Source: CAWANF01 sp963783355
GTDB lineage: Bacteria > Bacteroidota > Rhodothermia > Balneolales > DATFMH01
DNA length: 64,000 bases
Direction: 5' to 3'
NCBI GenBank assembly: GCA_963783355.1
Contig: CAWANF010000002.1
Span: 372,001 to 436,000 of the forward strand
Part shown: piece after piece, positions 24,643 through 34,270 of the stretch
Position numbering within the stretch: position 1 is the stretch's first letter
How the letters are laid out: every line of letters begins with the position of its first letter
Notes under the pieces: generated by a model
What the model was told of the DNA's origin: nothing
The model's input: only the letters and a program-made list of their open reading frames with translations
The model's database searches: none
Position numbers and translations under genes: made by a program

Positions 24643-25437
24643 CTACTCGGAAGTTGAATATTTTAATAATCTGATTTTTACATTCCCCAGCCATACACTG
24701 ACATAAGCCTGAACCGGAATACGCATAACCCCGGTGGAATACCATGCTTTATATTTTCCTTTGAAACCGAACGGCCCGTCGAAATGGGCTTCACCGGTGC
24801 TTACATAGGTATTCACTTTACCATCCGGAAAAGCATCGTTTGAAATCTTATCGGTTTTCGTTGAACTGTTCAGAGTTATTGAGCTCTCTTTTTGATTGAT
24901 ATACACCGGTACTGTTTCCGTTGTTCCGGTTCCGGCGTAAATACGGGTAAAGAAGAAATAGGCGATCCCGCACATCGACGGCTTGCTCAGTGATAAGGTA
25001 TCTTTAGGCACACCCTTTTTAAACGTATAAACGTTCCCCTCTTGATAATTAAGGATGTACACATCTTTCTTCATGACATGTTCATCGATGTCATCTTTCC
25101 AATAATATGTATCATACAACATCGTATCATTTCGTGCGATGATACTGGTAAAATGATCCTCCTTGTTTCCTACAAAAGGGAGTCCAGGATTGGAACGGGC
25201 AACGACATGAGCCAGACGGTACGTTTGGCCATTGTATACCGTATCTTTTTTGAAATACAGCGTGATTTTGCCCAGGTCGAAAAAGCCATATTTAACATCA
25301 TATTCAAATGTCTCTTTAGCATTCCAGATTTTTTGAGTGTTCAATGAAGGCTGGCTCTCCTGTGCTTTAGCTATTGGGATAAGACTGGGATAACAGTAAG
25401 CAATAATGAATCCTAACATCAATATGACTTTCTTCAT
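24643..25437 (-). CDS. DUF3108 periplasmic protein, paralogue 3
   Basis: The first and most diverged of the three paralogues, at 264 residues with a clear signal peptide (cleavage near 'AKAQE'). It keeps the same blocks: 'ETFEYDVKYGFFDLGKITL', 'SMCGIAYFFFTRIYAGTG' and 'FGFKGKYKAWYSTGVMRIPVQAYVSVWLGNVKIRLLKY'. It overlaps the upstream ArsC-like gene by four bases. Confidence 0.8.
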   Translation of the reverse strand: MKKVILMLGFIIAYCYPSLIPIAKAQESQPSLNTQKIWNAKETFEYDVKYGFFDLGKITLYFKKDTVYNGQTYRLAHVVARSNPGLPFVGNKEDHFTSIIARNDTMLYDTYYWKDDIDEHVMKKDVYILNYQEGNVYTFKKGVPKDTLSLSKPSMCGIAYFFFTRIYAGTGTTETVPVYINQKESSITLNSSTKTDKISNDAFPDGKVNTYVSTGEAHFDGPFGFKGKYKAWYSTGVMRIPVQAYVSVWLGNVKIRLLKYSTSE

Positions 25438-25796
25438 TGTCCTCCATCTTCATCAAGAACAAAACCGGAAATGGCGTCTTCATCGAAACCGACCAGGATA
25501 GCGTTGTCTTCACTAATGATGACCGGCCTTTTAATCATGGTCTGATGATCTTTCAATACCTGCAATAACTCTTCATCACTCAAATTTTTATCCTTCAACC
25601 CCAGTTTTTTCCAGGTCATCCCTCTTTTGTTTACCAGAACGTCCATGCCCACTAATTGTGATATCCCCGACAATTCATCCAGTGACAGAGGTGTTTTCTT
25701 CAGATCCACAAATTCATAATCAACCTTGTGCTCATCAAGCCATTTAAAGGTTTTCTTCATGGTATCACAATTTTTAATTCCAAAGACTTTGAACAT
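25434..25796 (-). CDS. ArsC/Spx-family (YffB-like) thioredoxin-fold protein
   Basis: This 120-residue protein has the ArsC-family thioredoxin fold with a single active-site-like Cys10 in 'GIKNCDTMKKTFKWL'. 'VDYEFVDLKKTPL', 'LVNKRGMTWKKL' and 'MIKRPVI' (the cis-Pro strand) are also visible. It lacks the second Cys of the CxxC Spx motif, and the composition is closest to YffB-like proteins, so arsenate reductase activity should not be assumed. It is first in the operon leading through the DUF3108 trio to dut. Confidence 0.85.
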   Translation of the reverse strand: MFKVFGIKNCDTMKKTFKWLDEHKVDYEFVDLKKTPLSLDELSGISQLVGMDVLVNKRGMTWKKLGLKDKNLSDEELLQVLKDHQTMIKRPVIISEDNAILVGFDEDAISGFVLDEDGGQ

Positions 25797-25974
25797 TCTT
25801 AATACAACATTTATTATTATGGTTTCAATTCATCGTGCTAAAAAACAGTCAACGACTGCAAAATACGTCACATTCATCAAACAAGTGGGCATAATATAAC
25901 TGATTTAATTCATTTAATAGTTACATTAGAACACATCTGCACCAAACGATCACATTATTAATTGAACACATCGC

Positions 25975-26502
25975 ATGAGCAAGAATTTTAGTCGTGGCAT
26001 ATTCTCAATATCCACAATATTATTGTTCTTATTAGCCGGTTGTAATAATAATCAGGCTCAGCAACAATTTGAAAATGACGCCAGAAAAACTCCAAGTGGA
26101 TATACGAATACAAGTACCACGGGTAAAATAATCAGTAAAGATCCGGACGACTGGCGCATATCCCCGATGTTTCAGGGATTTATTTATATCACTCAGCCCC
26201 CCTATCCTAATCCGGCAGGTACGACCCAGCAGATTAAATTCGAAATTCAGATAAACGGACTTGAGTCTATTTATGGACTTTATGTTTATACAAACCTGCA
26301 ATCGAATACCGGACAATACCGGGTTCAACAAATATATTACAACCCCGATTCTCCTTTGCAGCCAGGATTAATTACAATACCGTTTATCCCTTCACAATTC
26401 ACGATAACCGGAAATGCCAGTGATGCGAGAGGATTACACAGAATCTTTGTCTATGATGGAAGGCAAAATCTGATCACCTATGGTGATATTATGATACAGT
26501 GA
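25975..26502 (+). CDS. Lipoprotein of unknown function
   Basis: The 175-residue product has a lipoprotein signal with lipobox LAGC (Cys23). An N/Q-rich linker follows, then one beta-rich domain of about 130 residues with 'GLYVYTNLQSNTGQYRVQQIYYN' and 'IFVYDGRQNLITYGDIMIQ' strands, suggesting an Ig-like or lipocalin-like sandwich. I do not recognise a named family. It is monocistronic; a hairpin (GTCAGAA/TTCTGAC, 26525-26547) lies just downstream. Confidence 0.7.
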   Translation: MSKNFSRGIFSISTILLFLLAGCNNNQAQQQFENDARKTPSGYTNTSTTGKIISKDPDDWRISPMFQGFIYITQPPYPNPAGTTQQIKFEIQINGLESIYGLYVYTNLQSNTGQYRVQQIYYNPDSPLQPGLITIPFIPSQFTITGNASDARGLHRIFVYDGRQNLITYGDIMIQ

Positions 26503-26524
26503 ATTTGTATTTCAGTTTGAGAGT

Positions 26525-26547
26525 GTCAGAACATTTTAGATTCTGAC
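26525..26547 (+). terminator. Possible terminator after the lipoprotein gene
   Basis: A perfect 7-bp stem (GTCAGAA with TTCTGAC) has a 9-base loop and begins 23 bases after the stop codon. The T run after it is weak. The remaining bases to 26815 are AT-rich and show no gene. Confidence 0.45.
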
Positions 26548-26815
26548 GACTTTCTGGGATTTGTTATTTTGGGAGGGAACTAAATTGATAGTGGTATTTC
26601 CTCTTTTTCATGTTCAATTTCCTGTTTTTTCAAATACCAGGAAAAAGCGACGATACCAATAATATATCAATCAAATTAAATACGATATTTCCTAATGTAT
26701 CTCATCCATTCAGCATTATCATTTTTGACGGGGCTGTTATTTTCTGATAATTTTACTTTATTATCGCTTACTCATTTACGGTAATCCGAATAAAAATTGT
26801 ATTATATTTAGTAAT

Positions 26816-27085
26816 ATGCGTAAAGTATCAAAGTCGGAAGTTGCGATATTGGAGCGACTTATATTTATTGAAAACTATCATACGATATTATCGGAAACGG
26901 GACTGCAGAACGGGGAAATCCGTGATGATTTAATCAACATGCTGAATAGCGGTTATGTTGAAGCGTTCGAAACAGATACAACCGGATTACCAGTTCCCGT
27001 CCGGTTCTGTGATACAGATAATTTAGGCAAATACTATTTCAGAGCAACAAATGCCGGCTTAAAGGCACTAAAAAGGGCATCATAA
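26816..27085 (+). CDS. Small winged-helix-like protein of unknown function
   Basis: An 89-residue, mostly helical protein: 'SKSEVAILERLIFIENYHTILSETGL...EIRDDLINMLNSGYVEAFE', then a short strand region and 'YYFRATNAGLKALKRA'. The layout (helices, then 'LI..G.V', then 'AT.AG..AL') looks like a winged helix of the kind where 'T..G...L' closes the wing. No family is claimed. Its stop codon overlaps the start of the biotinyl-carrier gene by one base, so the two are probably co-translated. Confidence 0.65.
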   Translation: MRKVSKSEVAILERLIFIENYHTILSETGLQNGEIRDDLINMLNSGYVEAFETDTTGLPVPVRFCDTDNLGKYYFRATNAGLKALKRAS

Positions 27086-27594
27086 TGTTATTTGAAACGA
27101 TTTTTAATGACAAAACGAAACAAATCGATCTGGATTTAAAAAATTCAGCATTTGTGCTAGACAACAAGGAACAGGCGTTTACGTTTGAAAATTTAGAAGG
27201 TAATCGCTATTTACTGCGTCTTGATCGCAAAATTTATCAGATTGATAATGTTACATTCAACGGTCAAAAAGTAGAATTCACGCTCGACGGAAACTGGATA
27301 TCGGTTAATGTCCGGGATGAACAGACAATTTTACTTGATCGGTTGGGTTTTAAGAGCGCTCTTGGTTCGGGAGAAGGCCATTTAAATGCACCAATGCCAG
27401 GAAAAATCCTTGAAATTCTCTGTAAAACCGGAGACCAGGTAAAACTCGGCGATCCTGTTATCATTCTGGAAGCGATGAAAATGGAAAACGAGCTTAAATC
27501 ACCGGCCGACGGCGTTATTAAATCAATCAATATTGCAACAGGACAATCGGTAGAAAAAAACGAATTTTTATTAGAGGTAGAAACAGTTGGATAA
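27085..27594 (+). CDS. Biotin carboxyl carrier protein
   Basis: The C-terminal 75 residues form a biotinyl domain: 'APMPGKILEILCKTGDQVKLGDPVIILEAMKMENELKSP' with the biotinylated Lys132 in the canonical AMKM. The first 90 residues are a beta-rich N-terminal part of the kind seen in acyl-CoA/oxaloacetate carboxylase carriers. No carboxylase or transferase subunit is adjacent, so the host complex is unknown. It overlaps the TTG start of murA. Confidence 0.88.
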   Translation: MLFETIFNDKTKQIDLDLKNSAFVLDNKEQAFTFENLEGNRYLLRLDRKIYQIDNVTFNGQKVEFTLDGNWISVNVRDEQTILLDRLGFKSALGSGEGHLNAPMPGKILEILCKTGDQVKLGDPVIILEAMKMENELKSPADGVIKSINIATGQSVEKNEFLLEVETVG

Positions 27595-28867
27595 ATTTAT
27601 AATTGAAGGCGGGACACCGTTGCGCGGCAAATTGCCCATTAGCGGTTCAAAAAACGGTGCCCTTCCATTGATGGCTGCAGCCCTACTCGCTGACGGCCCC
27701 ACAGTCATCCGTAACGTACCCCTGCTGAATGATATATATACATTCAACAATGTTCTCCGTGTAACCGGAGCGCGGGTAGATTTTGATGAAAAAAATCACT
27801 TCCTCACCATCGATCCTTCCAATGTTTCCTATCTGGAAGCACCTTATGATCTTGTCAGGAAGATGCGCGCCTCCTTTTATATGCTTGGTGCGCTTGTTGG
27901 CCGACATGGCTATGCAAAAGTCTCGTTACCCGGCGGATGTGCCTGGGGGCCAAGACCGGTGAATTTGCATATTGAAGGCCTTAAATCTCTTGGTACACAG
28001 ATTTCCATGGATAAAGGGTATGTTATTGCCCAAACCTCGAACGGACAGGTTGAAGGCGGAGAGTTCTCACTGGCTCCGAGTAGTGTCGGTGCAACGGTTA
28101 ACCTTTTACTGGCCTCGGTTATGGCGAAAAATACCTGCACTATCCATAATGCGGCAAGAGAACCCGATGTTGTACAGCTTTGCCAGGCACTCCAAAAAAT
28201 GGGAGCCGAAATAGAAGGCACAGGAACGACATCACTTACCGTACATGGCGTCAAAAATCTTAAAGGAATTGAATTTGATAATGCCCCGGACCGAATTGAA
28301 ACCGGGACTTTTTTAATCGCCGGTGCGATGCACCCCGATTCGGAATTGACTCTTACTAATACCAATACTTCCGATTTGGGACAATTCCTGGATTCCTTTA
28401 AAAAAGTTGGTGTCACATTATCTGTTAATGACAGTGAAATCACTGTTAAAGCACCGGAAACAATCAAACCGGTTTCCATTAAGACTCAAATTTATCCGGG
28501 ATTCCCGACCGACTTACAGGCTCAGTGGGCAACAATGATGACCCAGGCCGACGGTCCAAGTATTGTCACGGATACTATCTATCATGATCGCTTCAGTTAT
28601 GCCCCGGAACTCAATCGCCTGGGGGCGAATCTTGAAGTTGAAGATAACCGCGTACTCATTTCCGGTAATACTACACTCAAAGGAGCTTCTGTCATGAGTA
28701 CCGATTTAAGAGCAAGTGTAAGCCTGGTCATGGCAGCTATGAAAGCCGAAGGCATAACAGATGTTCTTCGTATCTATCACCTCGACCGGGGTTATGAAAA
28801 TCTGGAACAAAAGCTTAATGATGTCGGGGCGAAAATAAGGCGAGTCGATCAGAACGAACCCAGTTGA
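27587..28867 (+). CDS. murA: UDP-N-acetylglucosamine 1-carboxyvinyltransferase
   Basis: MurA transfers enolpyruvate from PEP to UDP-GlcNAc, the first committed step of peptidoglycan synthesis. The 426-residue protein has the catalytic, fosfomycin-reactive Cys118 in LPGGCAWGPRPVNLH, 'GSKNGALPLMAAALL' near the N-terminus and 'DLRASVSLVMAAM' near the end. The frame starts with TTG at 27587, overlapping the carrier-protein stop by eight bases; the next ATG would remove the conserved first strand. Coupling to the upstream genes is likely. Confidence 0.97.
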   Translation: MDKFIIEGGTPLRGKLPISGSKNGALPLMAAALLADGPTVIRNVPLLNDIYTFNNVLRVTGARVDFDEKNHFLTIDPSNVSYLEAPYDLVRKMRASFYMLGALVGRHGYAKVSLPGGCAWGPRPVNLHIEGLKSLGTQISMDKGYVIAQTSNGQVEGGEFSLAPSSVGATVNLLLASVMAKNTCTIHNAAREPDVVQLCQALQKMGAEIEGTGTTSLTVHGVKNLKGIEFDNAPDRIETGTFLIAGAMHPDSELTLTNTNTSDLGQFLDSFKKVGVTLSVNDSEITVKAPETIKPVSIKTQIYPGFPTDLQAQWATMMTQADGPSIVTDTIYHDRFSYAPELNRLGANLEVEDNRVLISGNTTLKGASVMSTDLRASVSLVMAAMKAEGITDVLRIYHLDRGYENLEQKLNDVGAKIRRVDQNEPS

Positions 28868-29257
28868 TCTCTGTTATTATTTCCAAATATGCAAATCTAA
28901 ATGTATATTTGACTATAATGCATTAAGCATATATAAAAATAGCTATTAAAGATTATTTCCTTAGCTAAACACTGAAATTTTTTAAGCTTGAATGAGCTGT
29001 TTTCGGTTGTAGTTTGTAATAATAAATAGGATTACTTAACTGGATCGAGTGAAAACAACTGCTGAATCGACGGCTCATACATGATTAGTTATCAGATAAA
29101 CAGAAATTTATAAGACAAGGCTGCCGGCCTTCTGCTATTTCATAGTACGATAAAACGATATTTTTTATGAAAAGTTATTTTTTATCAAATACGCGATCGA
29201 TCAGAGAATGGAATTTGATGGTATTGGCAGGCGCCTGTTTTAGCAAACAGACATTAA
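28868..29257. other. Gene-free stretch upstream of rng
   Basis: No convincing gene or RNA is seen in these 390 bases. A short frame from 29167 has no recognisable features. The region is AT-rich and probably carries the rng promoter. Confidence 0.5.
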
Positions 29258-31926
29258 ATGAAGAACCAAATCATCATTCACGCTGCCGGGAAACAAACGC
29301 GTATAGCCCTTATAGAAAATGGTGAATTAGCCCAGTTCTTTATAGAATCTCCCGAAAACCAACGTACTGTTGGTGATATTTACCTTGCGGAAGTACATAA
29401 GGTTATGAGCGGCATACGTGCGGCTTTTATCGACATGGGTACTCCGAAAGACGCCTTCCTTCACTTTTCGGATGTCGGCGACAACCTGGAAGATTATATA
29501 AAAATGCTGAACGGGCCTCATTCCATCCCACCGGCACAAAATCATAAAAACGACATAACGGACATAACGGACATAAGGACAAGGGCAACGATCATCATGA
29601 AAAGATGACACCCGGTTTGGAAAAACAACTCCATGCCGGAGAAATCCTTGCTCCTGCTCAAAAACTGCTCGTCCAAATCGTAAAAGAACCGATTGGTTCC
29701 AAAGGCCCGCGTGTATCCACAGATATAACCCTGGCCGGACGTTTTCTTGTTCTTGTGCCTTTGGGCGATTATATCGGCGTTTCTAAACGAATCCGCAGCT
29801 ATAAAGAACGCCGCCGCCTCAGGAACATCATCAGTCATAATCTTCCCGAAGGTTTTGGTGTGATTGTCCGGACGGTTGCAGACAGCCAGACCGATGAAGT
29901 CATTAAACGGGACTTACAGGAACAGCTTAATAAATGGGAAGAAATTCTCAGCAAAATCAAGGTAGCCACTCCTCCTGCCCTCTTATATCGTGATCTGGAC
30001 ATGACCGAAAGCCTGATCCGCGATTTGTTCGCTAAAGACTATAATCGGTTATTGATTGACGATACCAAAATGTACCGCTCGATCAAAAATTACGTAGCGG
30101 ATATGGCTCCCCAGATGCTTCCGCATATCGAATTATACAAAGGTTCGGAACATGTTTTCGATTATATGAAAATAGCCCAGGATGTGGAGTCGATTTTTAG
30201 TCCCCGTGTTAAAATGCCAAGCGGTGGTTATCTCATTTTCGAGCAGACAGAGGCCATGTACGTTATCGATGTGAACTCCGGCCGGTACGCCGCTAAAAAG
30301 CATCAGGAAGATAATTCGCTGCGTACCAACCTGGAGGCATCCCGTGAAATTGCAAAACAATTGCGTTTGCGTGATATTGGCGGAATTATCGTAGTCGATT
30401 TTATTGACTTGCGTGATGATACGAACCGTAAAAAAGTTTATGACGAATTAAAGAAAGAGTTTAAAAAAGATCGTGCTAAAACGAATATCCTGCCGATGAG
30501 TGATTTCGGGTTAGTACAGATTACACGCCAGCGGATACGTCCGAGTGTGGTCAATTCCGTATCCCGTATTTGCCCTATGTGTGGCGGTTCGGGAAGTGTC
30601 GTATCACAAAATACCATTGTTTCCGATATTGAAGCCTGGTTAACGAAATTCAAACATACGAGTCATTATAAATCCATTGACTTGTACATCAACCCATACC
30701 TAAAATCTTTCCTGACGCGTGGTATGTTCAGTCAGCAGATAAAATGGATGTTCCGCTATCATAAAAAAATATCCATGATTGCGGATGAAACCATTTCTTT
30801 AAATGACTACAAGTTCACCTTGTCAGGTTCCGAAGTCGATATAACGGAAGCGGTCCTCTTGGATCAGCCCCTGGAAGAGGCTATCAGGCACTCCCAGGAA
30901 ATTGCTCCGGTTGAGGGACTTAAAGGCGGCAGCGATAAAACAAATCTTGACGTTTACGATAATCCGAAAAAGAATAAAAACGGCGGACGAAATGTGAAGC
31001 ATGTCGCTAAAACCACTACTCATGAACACAGTCATGAAGAAAAAACAAGCAAGCGGGATTATTATCAGGAAAAAAGAAATAATGTAAAAAGCGAGAAAGA
31101 AACAAAAACAACCGACAAATCTGCCACAAAAGCAGAAGCAAAAAAACAATCTACAACGTCCCGTTCCGGGCGAAGCAATAAAATTTCCAAGTACTATAAA
31201 TCTGACTCTGAATCTGATAAAACCGATAAACAATCAAATAATCGTGCGCCTGAAACAGCGAAGTATCAGTTGGAAAAAGAAAAAGAGAAAAAGAGTGGAG
31301 GCCAGGATTCTCACGATCACAACAATGGTGATAAGGAAGAACCCCGTTCAGCTATCGAAGTAGCACGCGAATATCGATTGCAACAAATGAAAGAGGCTGA
31401 GAAAGAAGCAGTACAAAATTCTGATACAAAAGTCGAAACTCAGGCGAACAACGATGTCGTTTCCCCGAAAAATCAGGAACCATCGGAAGTAACAGATCAA
31501 AATAAAGAAACGGCAGCTGTAGCGTCAGATACTAAAAACGATGAAGTACCCAAAAAGGCGGTAACAAAACCGAAGAAAAAAGCCACGCTGAAAAAAACGG
31601 CGCCGACAAAAACAAAAAAGAAGACTCCGGAAGAAGCCTCTGAAAAAATTACTGGCGAACAGGCTTCAGAAAGTGCAAAAACCAAAAAGGCAACCGCAGC
31701 GAAGAGTAAAGCAAAAGCGAAAGGTCGTCCGGTTAAGAAAACTGCTGCCAAGAAAATATCAAAGTCTGATACAGAAACACCCAAAAAAGTTACACGTACA
31801 AGAAAGACAACAAAAAAAGGTACTCAGACACCTCAAAAAGGTGAAGTTTCAAAAGATAAAAATATAAACGGCACTACTCCATCCTCAAAAAAAGAAACAA
31901 AACAGGTTAACGAAGAAAAAAAGTAA
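29258..31926 (+). CDS. rng: Ribonuclease G/E family protein, split by a -1 frameshift
   Basis: Two overlapping frames make one RNase G/E. The first (29258-29608) holds the start of the S1 domain, 'GDIYLAEVHKVMSGIRAAFIDMG'. The second (frame open from 29548) continues 'MTPGLEKQLHAGE...LLVQIVKEPIGSKGPRV' and the catalytic core. In residues counted from 29605, the metal-binding Asp222 (VIDVNSG) and Asp265 (VDFIDLRDD) and the zinc-link CPMC at 323-326 are all present. The junction is in a low-complexity S1 loop: frame 1 reads a His/Asn/Gly-rich HNGHNGH segment. One missing A in the run at 29546-29550 explains it. A Lys/Ala/Thr-rich disordered tail of about 320 residues follows the core. Likely role: rRNA/mRNA processing. 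Confidence 0.9.
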
Positions 31927-32069
31927 ATATAGGGCAGCAGTCAGGTAACCTAAGCTATGCTCGTTCTTAATTACTGAACAAACTGTTTCCTTTGAAACAT
32001 TTGTCGATAAACAACGTTTGTGATAATAAGTTTTATCATAAAAAATAAACTATTAGTAAGCTTAAAAAT

Positions 32070-32615
32070 ATGAGTTTTAATTTAGAAGCAACCACCGTGC
32101 TGGGTATTATTCATGATGGTAAAGCAGCACTCGGTGGGGACGGTCAGGCAACCATGCAAAACACGGTGATGAAGTCGACCGTAAAGAAGGTTCGGAAGCT
32201 ATATAATGGAAGTATACTTGCCGGTTTTGCCGGTTCCACTGCAGATGCTTTCACACTGTTCGAACGTTTTGAAGAAAAATTGAATCAATACAACGGAAAT
32301 CTTCAGCGTTCTGCCGTTGAATTAGCAAAGGATTGGCGGAAAGATCGCTATTTGAGAAAATTAGAAGCGCTGCTCATCGTTATGGATAATGAAAAAGCCC
32401 TGCTGATATCCGGTCAGGGCGATGTCATCGAACCTGACGATAATATTATTGCTATTGGAAGCGGGGGCTCATTTGCCCTTTCTGCGGCGCGGGCATTAAA
32501 AAAACATGCTCTGCAGCTTTCTCCCAAAGAAATAATTGAAGAATCACTGAATATTGCCGCTGATATTTGTATTTACACGAATCACAACTTAACGATTTTA
32601 GAAATTGATGAGTAA
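32070..32615 (+). CDS. hslV: ATP-dependent protease proteolytic subunit HslV
   Basis: A 181-residue HslV (ClpQ) peptidase. The N-terminal nucleophile is expected at Thr8 (TTVLGI), so a seven-residue propeptide would have to be removed; E. coli HslV only loses Met. 'GGDGQATMQNTVMKSTVKKVRKL', 'GFAGSTADAFTLFERFE' and 'AIGSGG.FALSAARAL' are diagnostic. It overlaps hslU by 11 bases and together they form the HslUV complex. Confidence 0.97.
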   Translation: MSFNLEATTVLGIIHDGKAALGGDGQATMQNTVMKSTVKKVRKLYNGSILAGFAGSTADAFTLFERFEEKLNQYNGNLQRSAVELAKDWRKDRYLRKLEALLIVMDNEKALLISGQGDVIEPDDNIIAIGSGGSFALSAARALKKHALQLSPKEIIEESLNIAADICIYTNHNLTILEIDE

Positions 32616-34047
32616 TTACCTGGATCGAATTAACGAAAATCTGACACCACGACAAATTGTAGCTGAACTGGACCGTTTTATCATCGGACAGAAAGCGGCA
32701 AAAAAATCTGTCGCAATATCCCTGCGTAACCGTTGGCGCCGAATGAACTCTGATGAATCTATCAGGGATGAAATTCTGCCAAATAATATTATTCTTATAG
32801 GTCCGACCGGCGTTGGAAAAACAGAAATTGCCCGCCGGCTTGCGCGTCTTGCAAAGGCTCCTTTCATTAAAGTGGAAGCTTCAAAATTTACGGAAGTCGG
32901 TTATGTCGGCCGGGATGTGGAATCCATGATTCGTGACTTGACCGATATCGCAATTACGATGGTGAAGAGCGAAATGCAGGAAAGTGTTAAGAAAAAAGCA
33001 GAAGAGCAGGTTGAAGAACGTATCCTTGATTTATTGATTCCACCTGTCAAGAAACCCGCGGGTTATTCTACAGGATTTAGCAATGAAATCGTTACCGACA
33101 GTGATGAAAATGCCGATTTCGATCCTGCCTCCGCTAATGATTACGAATTGAATAAACGTACACGTGAAAAATTCCGTGAGAAATTACGCAAAGGCGAACT
33201 TGATGATCGAAAAGTGGAACTCGATGTGAAAGCAAGCAGTCCTGCCAGCATGCAGATCTTCGGTCCGGCCGGAATGGAAGAAATGGGTATCAATATCCAG
33301 GATTTCCTTGGTAATCTATCACCTAAAAAGACAAAGAAAAAGCAGGTTAAAATCAGCGAAGCCCGTAAAATGCTTATAGCGGAAGAATCCGAAAAGTTAA
33401 TCGATCATGATGCGGCTGTTTTGGAGGCACTTGAGCGGGTTCAGACTTCCGGAATCGTGTTTATTGATGAGATTGATAAAATTGCTGCCGGAACATCGGG
33501 AGACGGACGTAGCGGCGGGCCGGATGTTAGCCGACAGGGCGTTCAGCGCGACTTACTCCCAATTGTTGAAGGTTCCAATGTGACGACAAAGTATGGTATG
33601 GTAAAAACCGACCACATTCTTTTCATAGCTTCCGGTGCATTTCATGTAAGCAAACCCTCTGATTTGATACCTGAATTGCAGGGACGATTTCCAATACGTG
33701 TGGAAATGGACAGTCTTACTGAAGATGATTTCTACAAGATTCTCACTATTCCCCAAAACGCACTGATTAAACAATACCAGGCAATGATTGAATCAGAAGG
33801 GGTTAAATTGGAATTTAATGACGAATCAATCCGTGAAATTGCGCGTTTAGCTGCCGAAGTAAACCAATCTGTTGAAAATATCGGAGCAAGAAGATTGCAT
33901 ACCATACTCTCGACAGTTTTGGAGGAATTGCTATATAACATCCCCGACGATATCAGTCAGGGAACGATTAACATAGATAAAGAATATGTTGATAGGCAGT
34001 TGGGTGATATAATTACGAATCGCGATCTCAGCCAGTATATTCTCTAG
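32605..34047 (+). CDS. hslU: ATP-dependent protease ATPase subunit HslU
   Basis: This AAA+ unfoldase of 480 residues has Walker A GPTGVGKT at 66-73 and Walker B FIDEID at 286-291. A long intermediate domain (about 105-250) and the 'GARRLHTILSTVLEELLY' sensor-2 region are also present. The C-terminal 'RDLSQYIL' matches the tail that inserts into HslV. Start at ATG 32605, or ATG 32608 one codon later, inside the end of hslV. Confidence 0.97.
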   Translation: MMSNYLDRINENLTPRQIVAELDRFIIGQKAAKKSVAISLRNRWRRMNSDESIRDEILPNNIILIGPTGVGKTEIARRLARLAKAPFIKVEASKFTEVGYVGRDVESMIRDLTDIAITMVKSEMQESVKKKAEEQVEERILDLLIPPVKKPAGYSTGFSNEIVTDSDENADFDPASANDYELNKRTREKFREKLRKGELDDRKVELDVKASSPASMQIFGPAGMEEMGINIQDFLGNLSPKKTKKKQVKISEARKMLIAEESEKLIDHDAAVLEALERVQTSGIVFIDEIDKIAAGTSGDGRSGGPDVSRQGVQRDLLPIVEGSNVTTKYGMVKTDHILFIASGAFHVSKPSDLIPELQGRFPIRVEMDSLTEDDFYKILTIPQNALIKQYQAMIESEGVKLEFNDESIREIARLAAEVNQSVENIGARRLHTILSTVLEELLYNIPDDISQGTINIDKEYVDRQLGDIITNRDLSQYIL

Positions 34048-34270
34048 AAAACATTAACCTAAATATAAACATTTATTCATAGACAGAACGTTTATATTAT
34101 GATTTCAGAATGTCACTTGTCGAACATTCTTAGAGTCTTTTTACTGTCGATTTTAAGAGCCCATTATTTTGGAATCTCAAATCAAACAGTATAAATTCAT
34201 ATTTTGAATCATATCGATAGGTATATCATTCCTTCTATAAATACAATCCCTTTGAACACAAACCTGAATT

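Noticed and set aside
25434..25796. Arsenate reductase call
   Set aside because: Only one active-site-like Cys in a YffB-like context and no ars operon neighbours, so a specific arsenate function is not supported.
29540..29610. Classic programmed -1 frameshift in rng
   Set aside because: The slip site reads T-AAA-AAC, which does not meet the X-XXY-YYZ rule, and I see no convincing downstream stem-loop or pseudoknot. An indel or consensus error is simpler.
31497..31784. Antisense open frames opposite the rng tail
   Set aside because: They are shadows of the Lys/Ala-rich coding sequence and translate to Phe/Val-rich repeats with no initiation signal.
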